Assembly (NCBI RefSeq): GCF_018760785.1
Contig: NZ_JAHHZO010000004.1
Location: 62,001-126,000, forward strand
Direction of reading: 5' to 3'
DNA length: 64,000 nt
DNA from: Rhizobium sp. CSW-27
GTDB lineage: Bacteria; Pseudomonadota; Alphaproteobacteria; Rhizobiales; Rhizobiaceae
Each line of letters begins with the position of its first letter. Positions within the stretch are counted from its first letter, which is position 1. Positions 56,164-64,000 of this stretch are shown here, in pieces. The position numbers were made by a program, and so were the translations under genes. The notes below the pieces were generated by a model, which worked only from the letters and a program-made list of their open reading frames with translations, was not told the origin of the DNA and made no database searches.

Positions 56164-56772
56164 ATGTCGCACGCAAGAAGCATCGGCACTGGCCTTGCCG
56201 CCCTGTGCCTCACGATTCTGTCCACGCAGTCCGCCTTCGGCTTTGCCGCCAGCATGCGCATCACGGGCAAGGCCAATCCGCCGATCGGCCACTATGAATT
56301 CTGTCAGTCGCATCAGAGCGAATGCGTCGAGACCTCGGGCGATCTCGGCCCGATGATCCTTACAGAGGAAAGCTGGCGCAAGATCCTCGACGTCAACTAT
56401 ACCGTCAACACCTCGATCCAGCCCATGACGGACCAGGAAATCTACGGCGTCGAGGAGCGCTGGGACTATCCCCGCACCGTCGGCGACTGCGAGGACTTCG
56501 CGCTGCTGAAACGCAAGATGCTGATCGAGCAAGGTTTCGATCCATCCGACCTGCTGATGACCGTCGTGCTGCAGCCGAATGGCGAAGGTCATGCGGTGCT
56601 GACAGTGCGCACCGATCGCGGCGATTTCATCCTGGACAACATGCGCAACCGCGTGATGCTCTGGTCGGAGACCGAATACACCTATCTCAAGCGACAGTCG
56701 GCGGACGATCCCGGCAAGTGGGTTCGTCTGCAGGACGGGCGCGCCACCGCCGTCAGCAGCGTGCGCCGCTAA
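56164..56772 (+). CDS. BTLCP-type (LapG-family) periplasmic cysteine proteinase
   Basis: 202 residues with a signal peptide (about 1-25). The bacterial transglutaminase-like cysteine proteinase triad is visible: Cys in TVGDCEDFALLKRKM near residue 109, His in GEGHAVLTVRT near 142, and Asp in FILDNMRNRV near 155. LapG, of this family, cuts large adhesins when cyclic di-GMP falls. AAGGAGAGAACCCGC precedes ATG 56164. No adhesin or LapD is adjacent, so LapG function is only inferred; the PilZ neighbour fits such signalling. Confidence 0.85.
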   Translation: MSHARSIGTGLAALCLTILSTQSAFGFAASMRITGKANPPIGHYEFCQSHQSECVETSGDLGPMILTEESWRKILDVNYTVNTSIQPMTDQEIYGVEERWDYPRTVGDCEDFALLKRKMLIEQGFDPSDLLMTVVLQPNGEGHAVLTVRTDRGDFILDNMRNRVMLWSETEYTYLKRQSADDPGKWVRLQDGRATAVSSVRR

Positions 56773-56833
56773 AGGCCGGACTCATTGATCAGTCTTTGGC
56801 CGGTCGCGCCAGACCTGCCGACTTCCTCGACGC

Positions 56834-56857
56834 CGCGGCCCCACCGGGCCGCGTTTT
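56834..56857 (+). terminator. Rho-independent terminator of the BTLCP gene
   Basis: CGCGGCCC (56834-56841) pairs with GGGCCGCG (56846-56853) around CACC and is followed by TTTT, 61 bases after the stop. Confidence 0.8.
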
Positions 56858-57110
56858 CGTTGCCGGCCTTGCGTCCGGAACTCTCGCCCTTCCATCCAAT
56901 GCCGCGGAAAAATCCTCTGGCTCCTTATTGATGCCGCCTTCGGCACGCATGTGGCGAACCGCTTTGCTCCGGTTCGCGCCATCGAAGGGTAAATTGCCGG
57001 CAAAAATCGTAACTTGCCGTTCATCATAAACCACTTGGTAACGCTGTCGGCCTAAGGTGCGCAACACGCATACTGCCGGGATGCGCCCGGATAACGATAA
57101 CATGCAATGA

Positions 57111-58607
57111 GTGAGTGCCGCTGTGCTGAATAAGGTCAACACAACATCCCCGTCACGGGATGGTGCCTCGATGATCACGAAAGTCGCTGGTTTAGTCGTA
57201 GTGTTCATGGTGACGCTGCTGTTTGGCATGCAGCCCGCCTCAGCCAATCCAAAATATGCAGGCATCGTCGTCGATGCGAAGACTGGCAAGGTCCTTTATA
57301 GCGAAGACGCCGATTCCCTTCGCTATCCCGCCTCGCTGACCAAGATGATGACGCTTTACCTCACCTTCGAAGCGCTTGAGGCCGGCCGTCTGACGCTGGA
57401 TTCGCCGGTGCCTGTCTCCGCGCATGCCGCCTCGCAGCCGCCGTCGAAGCTCGGCGTTCGTGCCGGCGGCTCGACCACCGTCGAACAGGCCATCCTCGCG
57501 CTTGTCACGCGCTCCGCCAACGACATGGCGACGGCGCTCGGCGAACGGATCGGCGGTTCCGAGGAACGTTTTGCGCAGATGATGACCACCAAGGCGCGCG
57601 CGCTTGGCATGACGCGCACCACCTACCGCAACGCCAACGGCCTGCCGAACACCGCACAGATGACCACGGCTCGCGATCAGGCACGGCTCGGCATCGCACT
57701 GCGCCAGCACTTCCCGCAGTATTACGGCTACTTCTCCACGCGCGTCTTCAAGTTCGGCAAGCAGACCATCGGCAACCACAACCGCCTGGTTGGCACGGTT
57801 CGCGGCGTGGACGGCATCAAGACCGGCTATACGCGTGCGGCCGGCTTCAACCTTGCCACGTCTGCGGAACTCGATGGCCGCTCCATCGTCGGCGTCGTGC
57901 TCGGCGGCAGCAGTTCGGCTGCCCGCGATGCACAGATGCGCAAGCTGGTTGCCACCTATCTGCCGAAGGCATCCAAGGGTGCAACGAGCAATCTCATCGC
58001 CCAGTCGCGCAGCTTTTCGCCGCCGGCCGCCGCCTCCGTTCCGGTCCCTGTCAAGCCGGAACCCGGTCTGCGCGCTGCCGTGACCGAAGTCGTTGCCGAA
58101 GCCGAGCTGCCGACGACGGCGCCGGCGCCGACCGGCCGCCTGCCGCAGGAAAAGCTTGCCGGCGCTTCCGCCTACGCCGCCGAACCGAAGTCGCAGGGCG
58201 CTGCCGCTGCCGTGACTGCGGCAATGAGCCGTCCGGCCGTTGCCGTGCCGACGCGCGCGCCGGAACCCGCGCCGCAGGTCGCTGCCCGCGACGAGGCACC
58301 GGTCGACACCGATTCGGTCACCACCGCCTCCACCCGCGCATCCTCCTCGCCGAAGCTGCCGGATGGCTGGGTGATCCAGATCGGCGTTTCCGACAGCAAG
58401 GACCGCGCCATGGATCTGCTGGAAGGCGCAAAGGACAAGGGCGGTCATGCACTGCGCTCCGCCAAGCCCTTCGCGGTCGCCGTCAATACCGGTGGCAGCC
58501 AGCTCTACCGCGCACGCTTCGGCGGCTTCGATGACCAGAAGGCTGCCGTCAATGCCTGCAATGCCCTGAAGAAGAAGGGCGTCCAGTGCTGGGCGTCGCA
58601 ACAGTAA
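57111..58607 (+). CDS. D-alanyl-D-alanine carboxypeptidase with SPOR domain
   Basis: 498 residues from GTG 57111 (ATG 57171 is also in frame). After a signal segment, the S11 domain has intact motifs: SLTK (Ser75, Lys78), SAN (135-137) and KTG (237-239). A long Ala/Pro linker (about 300-410) leads to a C-terminal SPOR domain (about 415-498, LPDGWVIQIGVSDSKDRA to YRARFGGF). It trims the terminal D-Ala of peptidoglycan pentapeptides, and SPOR should direct it to denuded glycan at the septum. This is the intact counterpart of the motif-altered homologue at 5393. A hairpin follows. Confidence 0.93.
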   Translation: MSAAVLNKVNTTSPSRDGASMITKVAGLVVVFMVTLLFGMQPASANPKYAGIVVDAKTGKVLYSEDADSLRYPASLTKMMTLYLTFEALEAGRLTLDSPVPVSAHAASQPPSKLGVRAGGSTTVEQAILALVTRSANDMATALGERIGGSEERFAQMMTTKARALGMTRTTYRNANGLPNTAQMTTARDQARLGIALRQHFPQYYGYFSTRVFKFGKQTIGNHNRLVGTVRGVDGIKTGYTRAAGFNLATSAELDGRSIVGVVLGGSSSAARDAQMRKLVATYLPKASKGATSNLIAQSRSFSPPAAASVPVPVKPEPGLRAAVTEVVAEAELPTTAPAPTGRLPQEKLAGASAYAAEPKSQGAAAAVTAAMSRPAVAVPTRAPEPAPQVAARDEAPVDTDSVTTASTRASSSPKLPDGWVIQIGVSDSKDRAMDLLEGAKDKGGHALRSAKPFAVAVNTGGSQLYRARFGGFDDQKAAVNACNALKKKGVQCWASQQ

Positions 58608-58614
58608 TCACCGC

Positions 58615-58635
58615 CGGGCCGGCTCAGCCGGCCCG
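58615..58635 (+). terminator. Hairpin after the SPOR carboxypeptidase
   Basis: CGGGCCGGC and GCCGGCCCG pair over nine bases around a 3-base loop, 7 bases after the stop. There is no T tract. Confidence 0.55.
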
Positions 58636-58694
58636 GCCGGGTGGCTGAGGCCGCCCAATCCAGCCCCTCGATTGTCTTGCGTTACGAGGTCGTC

Positions 58695-58964
58695 ATGGCG
58701 ATGAATGAGAACAACATCGAGTTTCACCTGCCCGAAGGAAGCAAGGGCAAGCTGATGCAGGGTGCACTGCACCCTTTGCACGAGGCCGCGATGCGGCTCG
58801 CAGGCATGGGCATCCCCAAGCCGAAGGAGCGCACGCGCGATCTCGTCGGCATGCTGCTGTGCCACGGCGCCCGCGCCTGGCGCCACTCACAGCCGGAGGC
58901 GCAGATCCACCTGCATGTCTCCGCACGCTCCGGACGTGCCCCGATCTACATGAAGCTTCGCTGA
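58695..58964 (+). CDS. Conserved hypothetical protein
   Basis: 89 residues, basic, without a signal peptide. It reads MAMNENNIEFHLPEGSKGKL, then an Ala/Met-rich helix and a basic end (VSARSGRAPIYMKLR). GAGGTCGTC precedes the ATG, and a second ATG lies two codons on. I do not recognise a family. The start site, codon use and stop before the DUF1489 gene support it being real. Confidence 0.5.
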   Translation: MAMNENNIEFHLPEGSKGKLMQGALHPLHEAAMRLAGMGIPKPKERTRDLVGMLLCHGARAWRHSQPEAQIHLHVSARSGRAPIYMKLR

Positions 58965-59096
58965 TGCAATGGACGGCAGGACGCAGATTGCGTCCTGTTG
59001 CGCTTTCAGACAGTGCCGAACGCTTGCCCCTGCGCTGACGGCAGCCTGCTTCCACCAAAGGTGCTCCGCCGCCGCTGAAACCACCGGCGGCTATCG

Positions 59097-59534
59097 TCAG
59101 AGCAGCCCAAGCTCGGCGAGTTCTCGCCGCAGATGCTCGGGCATTTCAGCCAGATCCTCGCCGACCGCACCGAGATCCCGCGGTACGTCTTCCTGCTTGT
59201 AATAGCGCCAGCCCTGGAATGGCCGCTTCGGTTGCGGCGCGGTTTCGATCACTTCGGGTCCCAGCACCAGATTGCAGCGGCCGATGCCGTCCGCGCCCGT
59301 GAAGGTCTGGATGTCGAGAAGCGGCTGGCGGGCCGCCACCTGCCCCTTGATGACCCAGTAGAGCGAGCCTCCGTCCAGCAGTTCATCCACCCGTTTCGGC
59401 ACCATGCGCGTCGTATGGGTGGTGTGCGGCGCAAGGCCGGCGGCCATGGCGGTGATGCAGCGCTCGCTCACCCAGTCTCGAAGATCCTGGAGCGAATCGG
59501 CGCCGACGCAAAGCTTGATCAGATGAAGTGCCAT
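59097..59534 (-). CDS. DUF1489 protein
   Basis: 145 residues of the alphaproteobacterial DUF1489 family: LHLIKLCVGADSLQDLRDWV at the start, HTTRMVPKR, GGSLYWVIKG, and RPFQGWRYYKQEDVPRDL near the end. Function is unknown in the literature I know. It starts 63 bases downstream of sdaA on the same strand, so the two could share a transcript. Confidence 0.9.
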   Translation of the reverse strand: MALHLIKLCVGADSLQDLRDWVSERCITAMAAGLAPHTTHTTRMVPKRVDELLDGGSLYWVIKGQVAARQPLLDIQTFTGADGIGRCNLVLGPEVIETAPQPKRPFQGWRYYKQEDVPRDLGAVGEDLAEMPEHLRRELAELGLL

Positions 59535-59597
59535 GGCCTGCTTGAAGCGGTTTCGGCGGGCAAGGTCAAGACGGAACCCGTCTCGACGGGCCCGCCC

Positions 59598-60995
59598 TCA
59601 ACATTCGACCACGTTGACGGCAAGGCCGCCGGTCGAGGTTTCCTTGTACTTCTCGCTCATGTCGTTGCCGGTCTGGCGCATGGTCTCGATGGCCGCGTCG
59701 AGCGGAACGAAATGCGTACCATCTCCCTTGATTGCCAGCGAAGCGGCGGTGACCGCCTTGACGGCGCCGAGCGCATTGCGCTCGATGCACGGCACCTGCA
59801 CCAGTCCGGCCACCGGATCGCAGGTCATTCCGAGATGATGTTCCAGGGCAATCTCGGCGGCATTCTCGATCTGTTCCGGAGAGCCGCCCATCACGGCGGC
59901 AAGCCCCGCCGCCGCCATCGCGGCGGCCGAGCCCACCTCCCCCTGACAGCCGACTTCGGCGCCGGAAATCGAGGCATTGTGCTTGATGATGCCGCCGATG
60001 GCGGCCGCCGTCAGCAGGAAGGTGCGGATATCCTCCTCGTTGGCGTCCTCGTGAAAATGCAGAAAATAGCGGATGGTGGCGGGAATGACGCCGGCTGCGC
60101 CATTGGTCGGCGCGGTGACGACCCGCCCGCCGCCGGCATTCTCCTCGTTCACCGCCATGGCATAGACGCTCAGCCAGTCATTGGCGAGCAACGGGTTCAG
60201 CCGGTTGCTGCGCCACTCGTCCGTCAGCTTGTCATGGATCGCCTTGGCGCGGCGCTTCACCTTCAATCCGCCGGGCATGATGCCTTCCACCTTGAGGCCA
60301 CGGTCGATGCAATTGCTCATGGCCGCCCAGATGCGGTCGAGCCCCTCGTCCAGTTCCGCGGCACTCATCTTCGTCAGTTCGTTGGCCCGCTTCATCGCGG
60401 CAATGCCGAGCCCGGACCCGCGCGCCATCTCCAGCATCTCGCGCGCCGTGGCAAAGGGATAGGGCACCTTGTCGACGGATTTCGCCCGCGCCCCCCGCAT
60501 GGCCTCCAGCTCGGTGTCGGTCACCACAAAGCCGCCGCCGATGGAATAGTAGATGCGCGACAGCAGCAGTCGGCCATCGCGGTCATGGGCGGTAAAGCGC
60601 ATGCCGTTGGCATGGCCTGGAAGCGTAAGCTTCCTGTCGTAGACCAGATCATCCTTCGGCTGAAAGAGATAGGCCGGATGGCCGGGCGGAGTGACCTGCC
60701 CCTGGCGCTCAACCGTTTCCAGCATCTCTTCCATCCGGTCAGGATCGACACTGTCCGGCGCCTCGCCCATCAGGCCGAGGATCACCGCCCTGCCCGTGCC
60801 GTGCCCGATGCCGGTAAACGCCAGCGAACCGTGCAGGCTGACCTTCAGATGCCGCACCGCAGCACCGGCCGGCCTTGGCCATTCGTCGGACAGGATGAGA
60901 TCCAGAAAACGGTTGGCAGCCGACATCGGTCCCATGGTGTGGGAACTGGAAGGGCCGACACCGATCTTGAAGACGTCGAATACGGACAGAAACAT
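59598..60995 (-). CDS. sdaA: L-serine ammonia-lyase (iron-sulfur type)
   Basis: 465 residues, single chain with the beta and alpha parts fused. [11 protein letters not shown] near residue 15 opens the substrate domain; the [4Fe-4S] Cys are in [10 protein letters not shown] near 345, and [20 protein letters not shown] near 384. It deaminates serine to pyruvate and ammonia. ATG 60995 is chosen; a GTG two codons earlier is in frame. No T-rich terminator is seen before DUF1489. Confidence 0.95.
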   Translation of the reverse strand: MFLSVFDVFKIGVGPSSSHTMGPMSAANRFLDLILSDEWPRPAGAAVRHLKVSLHGSLAFTGIGHGTGRAVILGLMGEAPDSVDPDRMEEMLETVERQGQVTPPGHPAYLFQPKDDLVYDRKLTLPGHANGMRFTAHDRDGRLLLSRIYYSIGGGFVVTDTELEAMRGARAKSVDKVPYPFATAREMLEMARGSGLGIAAMKRANELTKMSAAELDEGLDRIWAAMSNCIDRGLKVEGIMPGGLKVKRRAKAIHDKLTDEWRSNRLNPLLANDWLSVYAMAVNEENAGGGRVVTAPTNGAAGVIPATIRYFLHFHEDANEEDIRTFLLTAAAIGGIIKHNASISGAEVGCQGEVGSAAAMAAAGLAAVMGGSPEQIENAAEIALEHHLGMTCDPVAGLVQVPCIERNALGAVKAVTAASLAIKGDGTHFVPLDAAIETMRQTGNDMSEKYKETSTGGLAVNVVEC

Positions 60996-61162
60996 GAGCA
61001 CGCAATCCCGGAGGCTTTGAGGTCAATTCGCACGAAACCTAGCCTTGTCAAAGGCCAAAGTCAGGTGGGGGGCCGACACGGGATGGAATGGATGCGACAG
61101 GCAGCCGTCCTGCCGACGTCGCTGCTTGCCGTTGCGGGCGAGGATCGGTCGTGCCGGTCCCG

Positions 61163-61264
61163 TCAGATGCTTCCGAAGAGATAGGCCAGTGCGAGAATAC
61201 CGGCAAAACCGGCCAGGGCCTTTACCGTCACGCCCCAGCAGGACTTCTGAATGCTGTCTTCCAT
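61163..61264 (-). CDS. 33-residue single-span membrane peptide
   Basis: 33 codons from ATG 61264 to TGA 61163. GGAG lies five bases before ATG. The peptide begins MEDSIQKSCWGVTV and is mostly one hydrophobic helix (LAGFAGILALAYLFG), with a Cys-Trp pair at its membrane entry. The strong start site and sharp membrane segment argue for a real small protein. It lies upstream of sdaA on the same strand; no family is known to me. Confidence 0.6.
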   Translation of the reverse strand: MEDSIQKSCWGVTVKALAGFAGILALAYLFGSI

Positions 61265-61522
61265 GATGACTCCAATGGCGAACACCGGAAAGTGTGCGCA
61301 GAAACGCTTAACCCTATATTAATGACGTTTACATTTCGCAACTGCAAAGTGGGACTTGTTCACCACTTTTTCGCCTCAATCTGCGCAACCGGCGATATCG
61401 GCCTGCACAGTGGCATCCCGGACTTGCGCCAGACTGGCAGCGGACGGCGTCAGGGCGGCTTGTGATCCGCCTGCAATTGACGCATGACATGCCTCAGACA
61501 CCGGATTCGCCGCGGACGCCAG

Positions 61523-62215
61523 ATGACTACGCTCGATTATGTTGCCCTGCTCCTGTTTGCAATCCTCTGGATCGGCTATTCGTGGCTCACGAGTGGCGAA
61601 CCCGTGCTGCCGCGGCGAAGCCTCAACCAGGCAATGGCCGAGCGTCGGCGCCAGTGGATCTACAATTCCCTGAAGCGTGACCTGAAGATGATCGACACGC
61701 AGATCATGGCGGGGCTGCAGAACGGCACGGCCTTCTTCGCCTCCACCTCGATCTTCGCCATCGGCGGCTGCTTTGCCCTGCTCGGGGCGACCGACCAGGT
61801 CGACGCGGTCTTTCGCGACCTCGCCTTCGTGGAATATAGCGGGCGGGCCGCCTTCGAGGCGAAGGTTGTAGGGTTGACGGCGCTGTTCGGCTATTCCTTC
61901 TTCAAGTTCGGCTGGTCCTACCGCCTGTTCAACTATTGCACCATCCTGTTCGGTGCGCTGCCCATGACGCAGGAGACCAATTCGGATCGGGTTGCCGCCG
62001 AACGTGCCGCCGATCAGGTGGTGCGGATGAATGTCATCGCCGCACGCCATTTCAATGCCGGCCTGCGCACGATTTTTCTGTCGATCGGCTATCTCGGCTG
62101 GTTCATCGGGCCCTATATGTTCATGGCATCCACGCTGTTCGTGATCTTCGTGCTGATCCGGCGCCAGTTCTTTTCCGAAGCGCGGCGCGCCATCATGGAC
62201 CACGCCGACAACTGA
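61523..62215 (+). CDS. DUF599 membrane protein
   Basis: 230 residues with four or five membrane helices. The DUF599 pattern is seen: YVALLLFAILWIGYSW near the start, RRRQWIYNSLKRD, AGLQNGTAFFASTSIFAIGGCFALLGA, and ALFGYSFFKFGWSYRLFNYCTILFGALP. Function unknown. The ATG at 61523 gives a better N-terminus than the frame open to 61484. The next gene starts 14 bases after its stop. Confidence 0.87.
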   Translation: MTTLDYVALLLFAILWIGYSWLTSGEPVLPRRSLNQAMAERRRQWIYNSLKRDLKMIDTQIMAGLQNGTAFFASTSIFAIGGCFALLGATDQVDAVFRDLAFVEYSGRAAFEAKVVGLTALFGYSFFKFGWSYRLFNYCTILFGALPMTQETNSDRVAAERAADQVVRMNVIAARHFNAGLRTIFLSIGYLGWFIGPYMFMASTLFVIFVLIRRQFFSEARRAIMDHADN

Positions 62216-62229
62216 GTTCAGGTTTCACC

Positions 62230-63231
62230 TTGTCTTCCATCGATGCCGCCTCGCCCGCCTCGGGCCCTTCCACCCGCACCCCTCGCATTGCCGTGATCGA
62301 TAGCCTGCGTGGCGTGGCCCTCCTTGCGATGGCCTCCTATCACTTCACCTGGGATCTGGAATTCTTCGGCTATCTGGAATCCGGCACCGCGACGCACGGG
62401 GCCTGGAAGATCTATGCGCGAATGATCGCCGGCTCCTTCCTGTTCCTGGTCGGCATCAGCCTGATGCTGGCGCATGGCGACGGCATACGCTGGCAATCCT
62501 TCCGCAAGCGCCTGGCCATGGTCGCCGGTGCGGCGGCGCTGATCAGCATCGCCACCCGCATTGCCATGCCGCAGGAATGGATCTTCTTCGGCATCCTGCA
62601 CAACATCGCCGTTTCGAGCGTGATCGGACTTGCCTTCCTGCGCCTGCCGGCGGTGCTGACGGCAGTGGTGGCGCTCTTGCTTGCCGGATTGATGATCCTC
62701 AACACCTGGCTCATGCCCGGCGTGCTTGGCTTCGAGGCGTTCGACAGCCGCCTTCTCGCCTGGATCGGTTTTGCCGACACCATGCCGCGATCCAATGATT
62801 ATGTGCCGGTCTTTCCCTGGATTGCAGCGGTCCTGGGCGGCATTGCGGTTGCCGGCCTGCTGCGGGCCCATGGCGGTCTGGAACGGCTGGCGCGCCTGCA
62901 GCAGCGGCCGAATGCGCTGAGCCGTCTCGGGCGCCACAGCCTCGTTTTCTATCTCGTGCACCAGCCGGTGCTGATCGGTCTCGTCTATCTCGCGTCGCTG
63001 ATCGCGCCGCCGCCGGCGCCCGACCCGCTGGAAAGCTTCACGCACAGTTGCGAGCGCTCCTGCCTTGATGACGGCAACGAGGCGGGCCTGTGCACCCGTT
63101 TCTGTGGCTGCATGCCCGACCGCCTGATTGCCCAGTCGCTGTTCCAGCCGATGCTGGAGGGCAGGCTGGACGCGGCCGGACAGGACAAGGTGCAGGCCAC
63201 CGCACGCGAATGCACGATGCTCAGCCGCTGA
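62230..63231 (+). CDS. DUF1624 / heparan-alpha-glucosaminide N-acetyltransferase-like membrane protein
   Basis: 333 residues from a TTG start. About eight helices follow the motif IDSLRGVALLAMASYHFTWD; FLFLVGISLMLAHGDG and RLGRHSLVFYLVHQPVLIGL are typical. It resembles acyltransferase-3/HGSNAT-type proteins that transfer acetyl groups across a membrane. After the last helix comes a Cys-rich tail (about residues 273-300: HSCERSC, then GLCTRFCGC), with five Cys in about 25 residues. The tail could bind metal or form disulfides. The TTG start has a weak ribosome-binding site. Confidence 0.85.
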   Translation: MSSIDAASPASGPSTRTPRIAVIDSLRGVALLAMASYHFTWDLEFFGYLESGTATHGAWKIYARMIAGSFLFLVGISLMLAHGDGIRWQSFRKRLAMVAGAAALISIATRIAMPQEWIFFGILHNIAVSSVIGLAFLRLPAVLTAVVALLLAGLMILNTWLMPGVLGFEAFDSRLLAWIGFADTMPRSNDYVPVFPWIAAVLGGIAVAGLLRAHGGLERLARLQQRPNALSRLGRHSLVFYLVHQPVLIGLVYLASLIAPPPAPDPLESFTHSCERSCLDDGNEAGLCTRFCGCMPDRLIAQSLFQPMLEGRLDAAGQDKVQATARECTMLSR

Positions 63232-63261
63232 GAATGCCGGACTTCAGAAGGCGGGGCGCGA

Positions 63262-63648
63262 TCAGGTCCCGACGCCGATCTCGGCAAGCCGCGTCAGGCA
63301 GGCCTCCTCGACATTGTCGAGTTCGTTGAGCGTGTCGTCGATGTCCTTGCGCTTCTGGCGCAACTCGTCGCGCTTTTCGTCGATGCGCTTCATCAGAAGC
63401 TTCAGCTGACCCATCTCACCCGGCGGCTCCTTGTAGACCTGGATGATCTCGCGGATCTCGGCAATGGTGAATCCGATGCGCCGGCCGCGCAGGATTTCCT
63501 GGATCAGGCGCCGGTCGGCGGCGCGAAACAGCCGGGTGCGCCCGCGCCGTTCCGGGTGAATGAGGCCCTCGTCCTCGTAGAACCGCAGCGTGCGCGTCGA
63601 CACGCCGAATTCACGGGTGAGTTCGGTAATGGTATAGTATTTTTTCAC
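63262..63648 (-). CDS. MerR-family transcriptional regulator
   Basis: 128 residues. The MerR HTH is at the N-terminus: YTITELTREFGVSTRTLRFYEDEGLI near residue 5, then RGRTRLFRAADRRLIQEI. A long dimerisation coiled coil follows (MGQLKLLMKRIDEKRDELRQ). The effector domain is minimal, as in the LiuR/short MerR type often linked to acyl-CoA catabolism. AGGAAGCTGGC before GTG 63648 supports that start. A near-perfect dyad lies 30 bases upstream, presumably its own operator. Confidence 0.87.
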   Translation of the reverse strand: MKKYYTITELTREFGVSTRTLRFYEDEGLIHPERRGRTRLFRAADRRLIQEILRGRRIGFTIAEIREIIQVYKEPPGEMGQLKLLMKRIDEKRDELRQKRKDIDDTLNELDNVEEACLTRLAEIGVGT

Positions 63649-63677
63649 GCCAGCTTCCTGCATCACCCGCGCAACTT

Positions 63678-63703
63678 AATTGACTTTTACGTAACAGTCA
63701 ATT
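63678..63703. promoter_or_regulatory. MerR operator dyad
   Basis: A 26-base dyad: AATTGACT (63678-63685) and AGTCAATT (63696-63703) are exact complements, and the centre holds the palindrome TTACGTAA (63687-63694) on the same axis. Only one pair of the 13 fails to match. The TTACGTAA core resembles known LiuR sites. It lies between the MerR start and the mgtE stop. Confidence 0.75.
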
Positions 63704-63755
63704 TTGCGCGACAATGCGGCGACCAGGCGGGCCGCCGATGGCTGCGCACCGGCGC

Positions 63756-64000
63756 TCAGCCGATCGCAAACCACCAGGTGGCAAGGCCTAGGAAGGAGAA
63801 GAACCCGGTCACGTCGGTCACCGTGGTCACGAAGACGGCGGAGGACACCGCCGGATCGGCGCCGATCTTGTCGAGCAGCAGCGGGATCATGATCCCGGCA
63901 AGGGCCGCCGCCATCATATTGATCAGCATGGCCGAGGCAATCAGGCCGCCGATATTGGGATCGCGGAACCAGAGGCCCGCGGCAATGCCGATCAGAATGC
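63756..64000 (-). CDS. mgtE: MgtE-type magnesium transporter, C-terminus (cut by window edge)
   Basis: About 81 residues to the stop, with the rest beyond the edge. They cover the last two membrane helices of MgtE: GLIASAMLINMMAAALAG, IPLLLDKIGADPAVSSAVF, and TTVTDVTGFFSFLGLATWWF. The DPA and T-D-x-x-G signatures are those of the MgtE pore. It imports Mg2+ (or Co2+). The MerR gene ends upstream on the same strand. Confidence 0.85.
   Translation of the reverse strand, partial: ILIGIAAGLWFRDPNIGGLIASAMLINMMAAALAGIMIPLLLDKIGADPAVSSAVFVTTVTDVTGFFSFLGLATWWFAIG

Overview
The window is chromosomal DNA from a GC-rich alphaproteobacterium, most likely of the Rhizobiaceae (Rhizobium, Agrobacterium, Shinella or a relative). 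The assignment rests on the gene neighbourhoods (rlpA-dac-tmk-holB-metG-tatD, trpD-trpC-moaC-moeA, pyrG-secG-tpiA), on families typical of rhizobia (DUF2336, DUF1489, HWE-kinase bacteriophytochrome, BTLCP-type cysteine proteinase), and on a rhizobial-type PHO box. Apart from the cut genes at the two edges, every gene looks intact. I saw no insertion sequence, prophage, CRISPR array, rRNA or tRNA.

Layout. 1-3.0 kb: a minus-strand operon for an unusual nucleotide sugar or surface glycan (SDR epimerase/dehydratase, RmlC-like epimerase, SAF-domain oxidoreductase cut by the left edge). 3.4-11.6 kb: VanZ-like protein, then an envelope and replication operon (rlpA, a D,D-carboxypeptidase homologue with altered motifs, tmk, holB, metG, tatD, metallo-beta-lactamase hydrolase). 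11.8-12.3 kb: a translationally coupled SnoaL-like and small membrane protein pair. 12.8-16.3 kb: a glycine betaine-type ABC transporter followed by a small XRE regulator. 16.6-19.6 kb: small unknown genes, a UPF0104 membrane protein and a DUF763 protein. 19.8-26.8 kb: periplasmic PPIase, trpD, trpC, moaC, moeA and a DNA photolyase. 26.8-31.2 kb: an orphan ParA-like ATPase, a lower-GC gap, then pyrG, secG and tpiA on the minus strand.

31.4-45.2 kb: secreted alpha/beta hydrolase, parE, a bacteriophytochrome hybrid histidine kinase, an AI-2E family transporter, GNAT, DUF2336, a CitE-like probable pseudoenzyme, a flavin reductase/nitroreductase pair, a secreted repeat protein and a PlsC-type acyltransferase. 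45.3-52.7 kb: thrS, DUF2267, yidD and an IscU-like scaffold facing folE, hisI and a patatin phospholipase; then a CBS protein and a rhomboid protease. 52.8-58.6 kb: a secreted PAP2 phosphatase with a passenger-type tail behind a PHO box, a PilZ protein, a LapG-family proteinase and a SPOR-tailed D,D-carboxypeptidase. 59-64 kb: DUF1489, L-serine dehydratase, a 33-residue membrane peptide, DUF599, a DUF1624 acyltransferase with a Cys-rich tail, a MerR regulator next to a near-perfect operator dyad, and the C-terminus of MgtE at the right edge.

Most of the window is housekeeping. The points that most deserve a second look are the carboxypeptidase homologue lacking two of its three catalytic motifs, the PHO-box-driven PAP2/passenger fusion, the bacteriophytochrome, the MerR operator, the 33-residue peptide, the Cys-rich acyltransferase tail, and the rearranged order around moeA and tpiA. 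I found no convincing new defence or mobile system.
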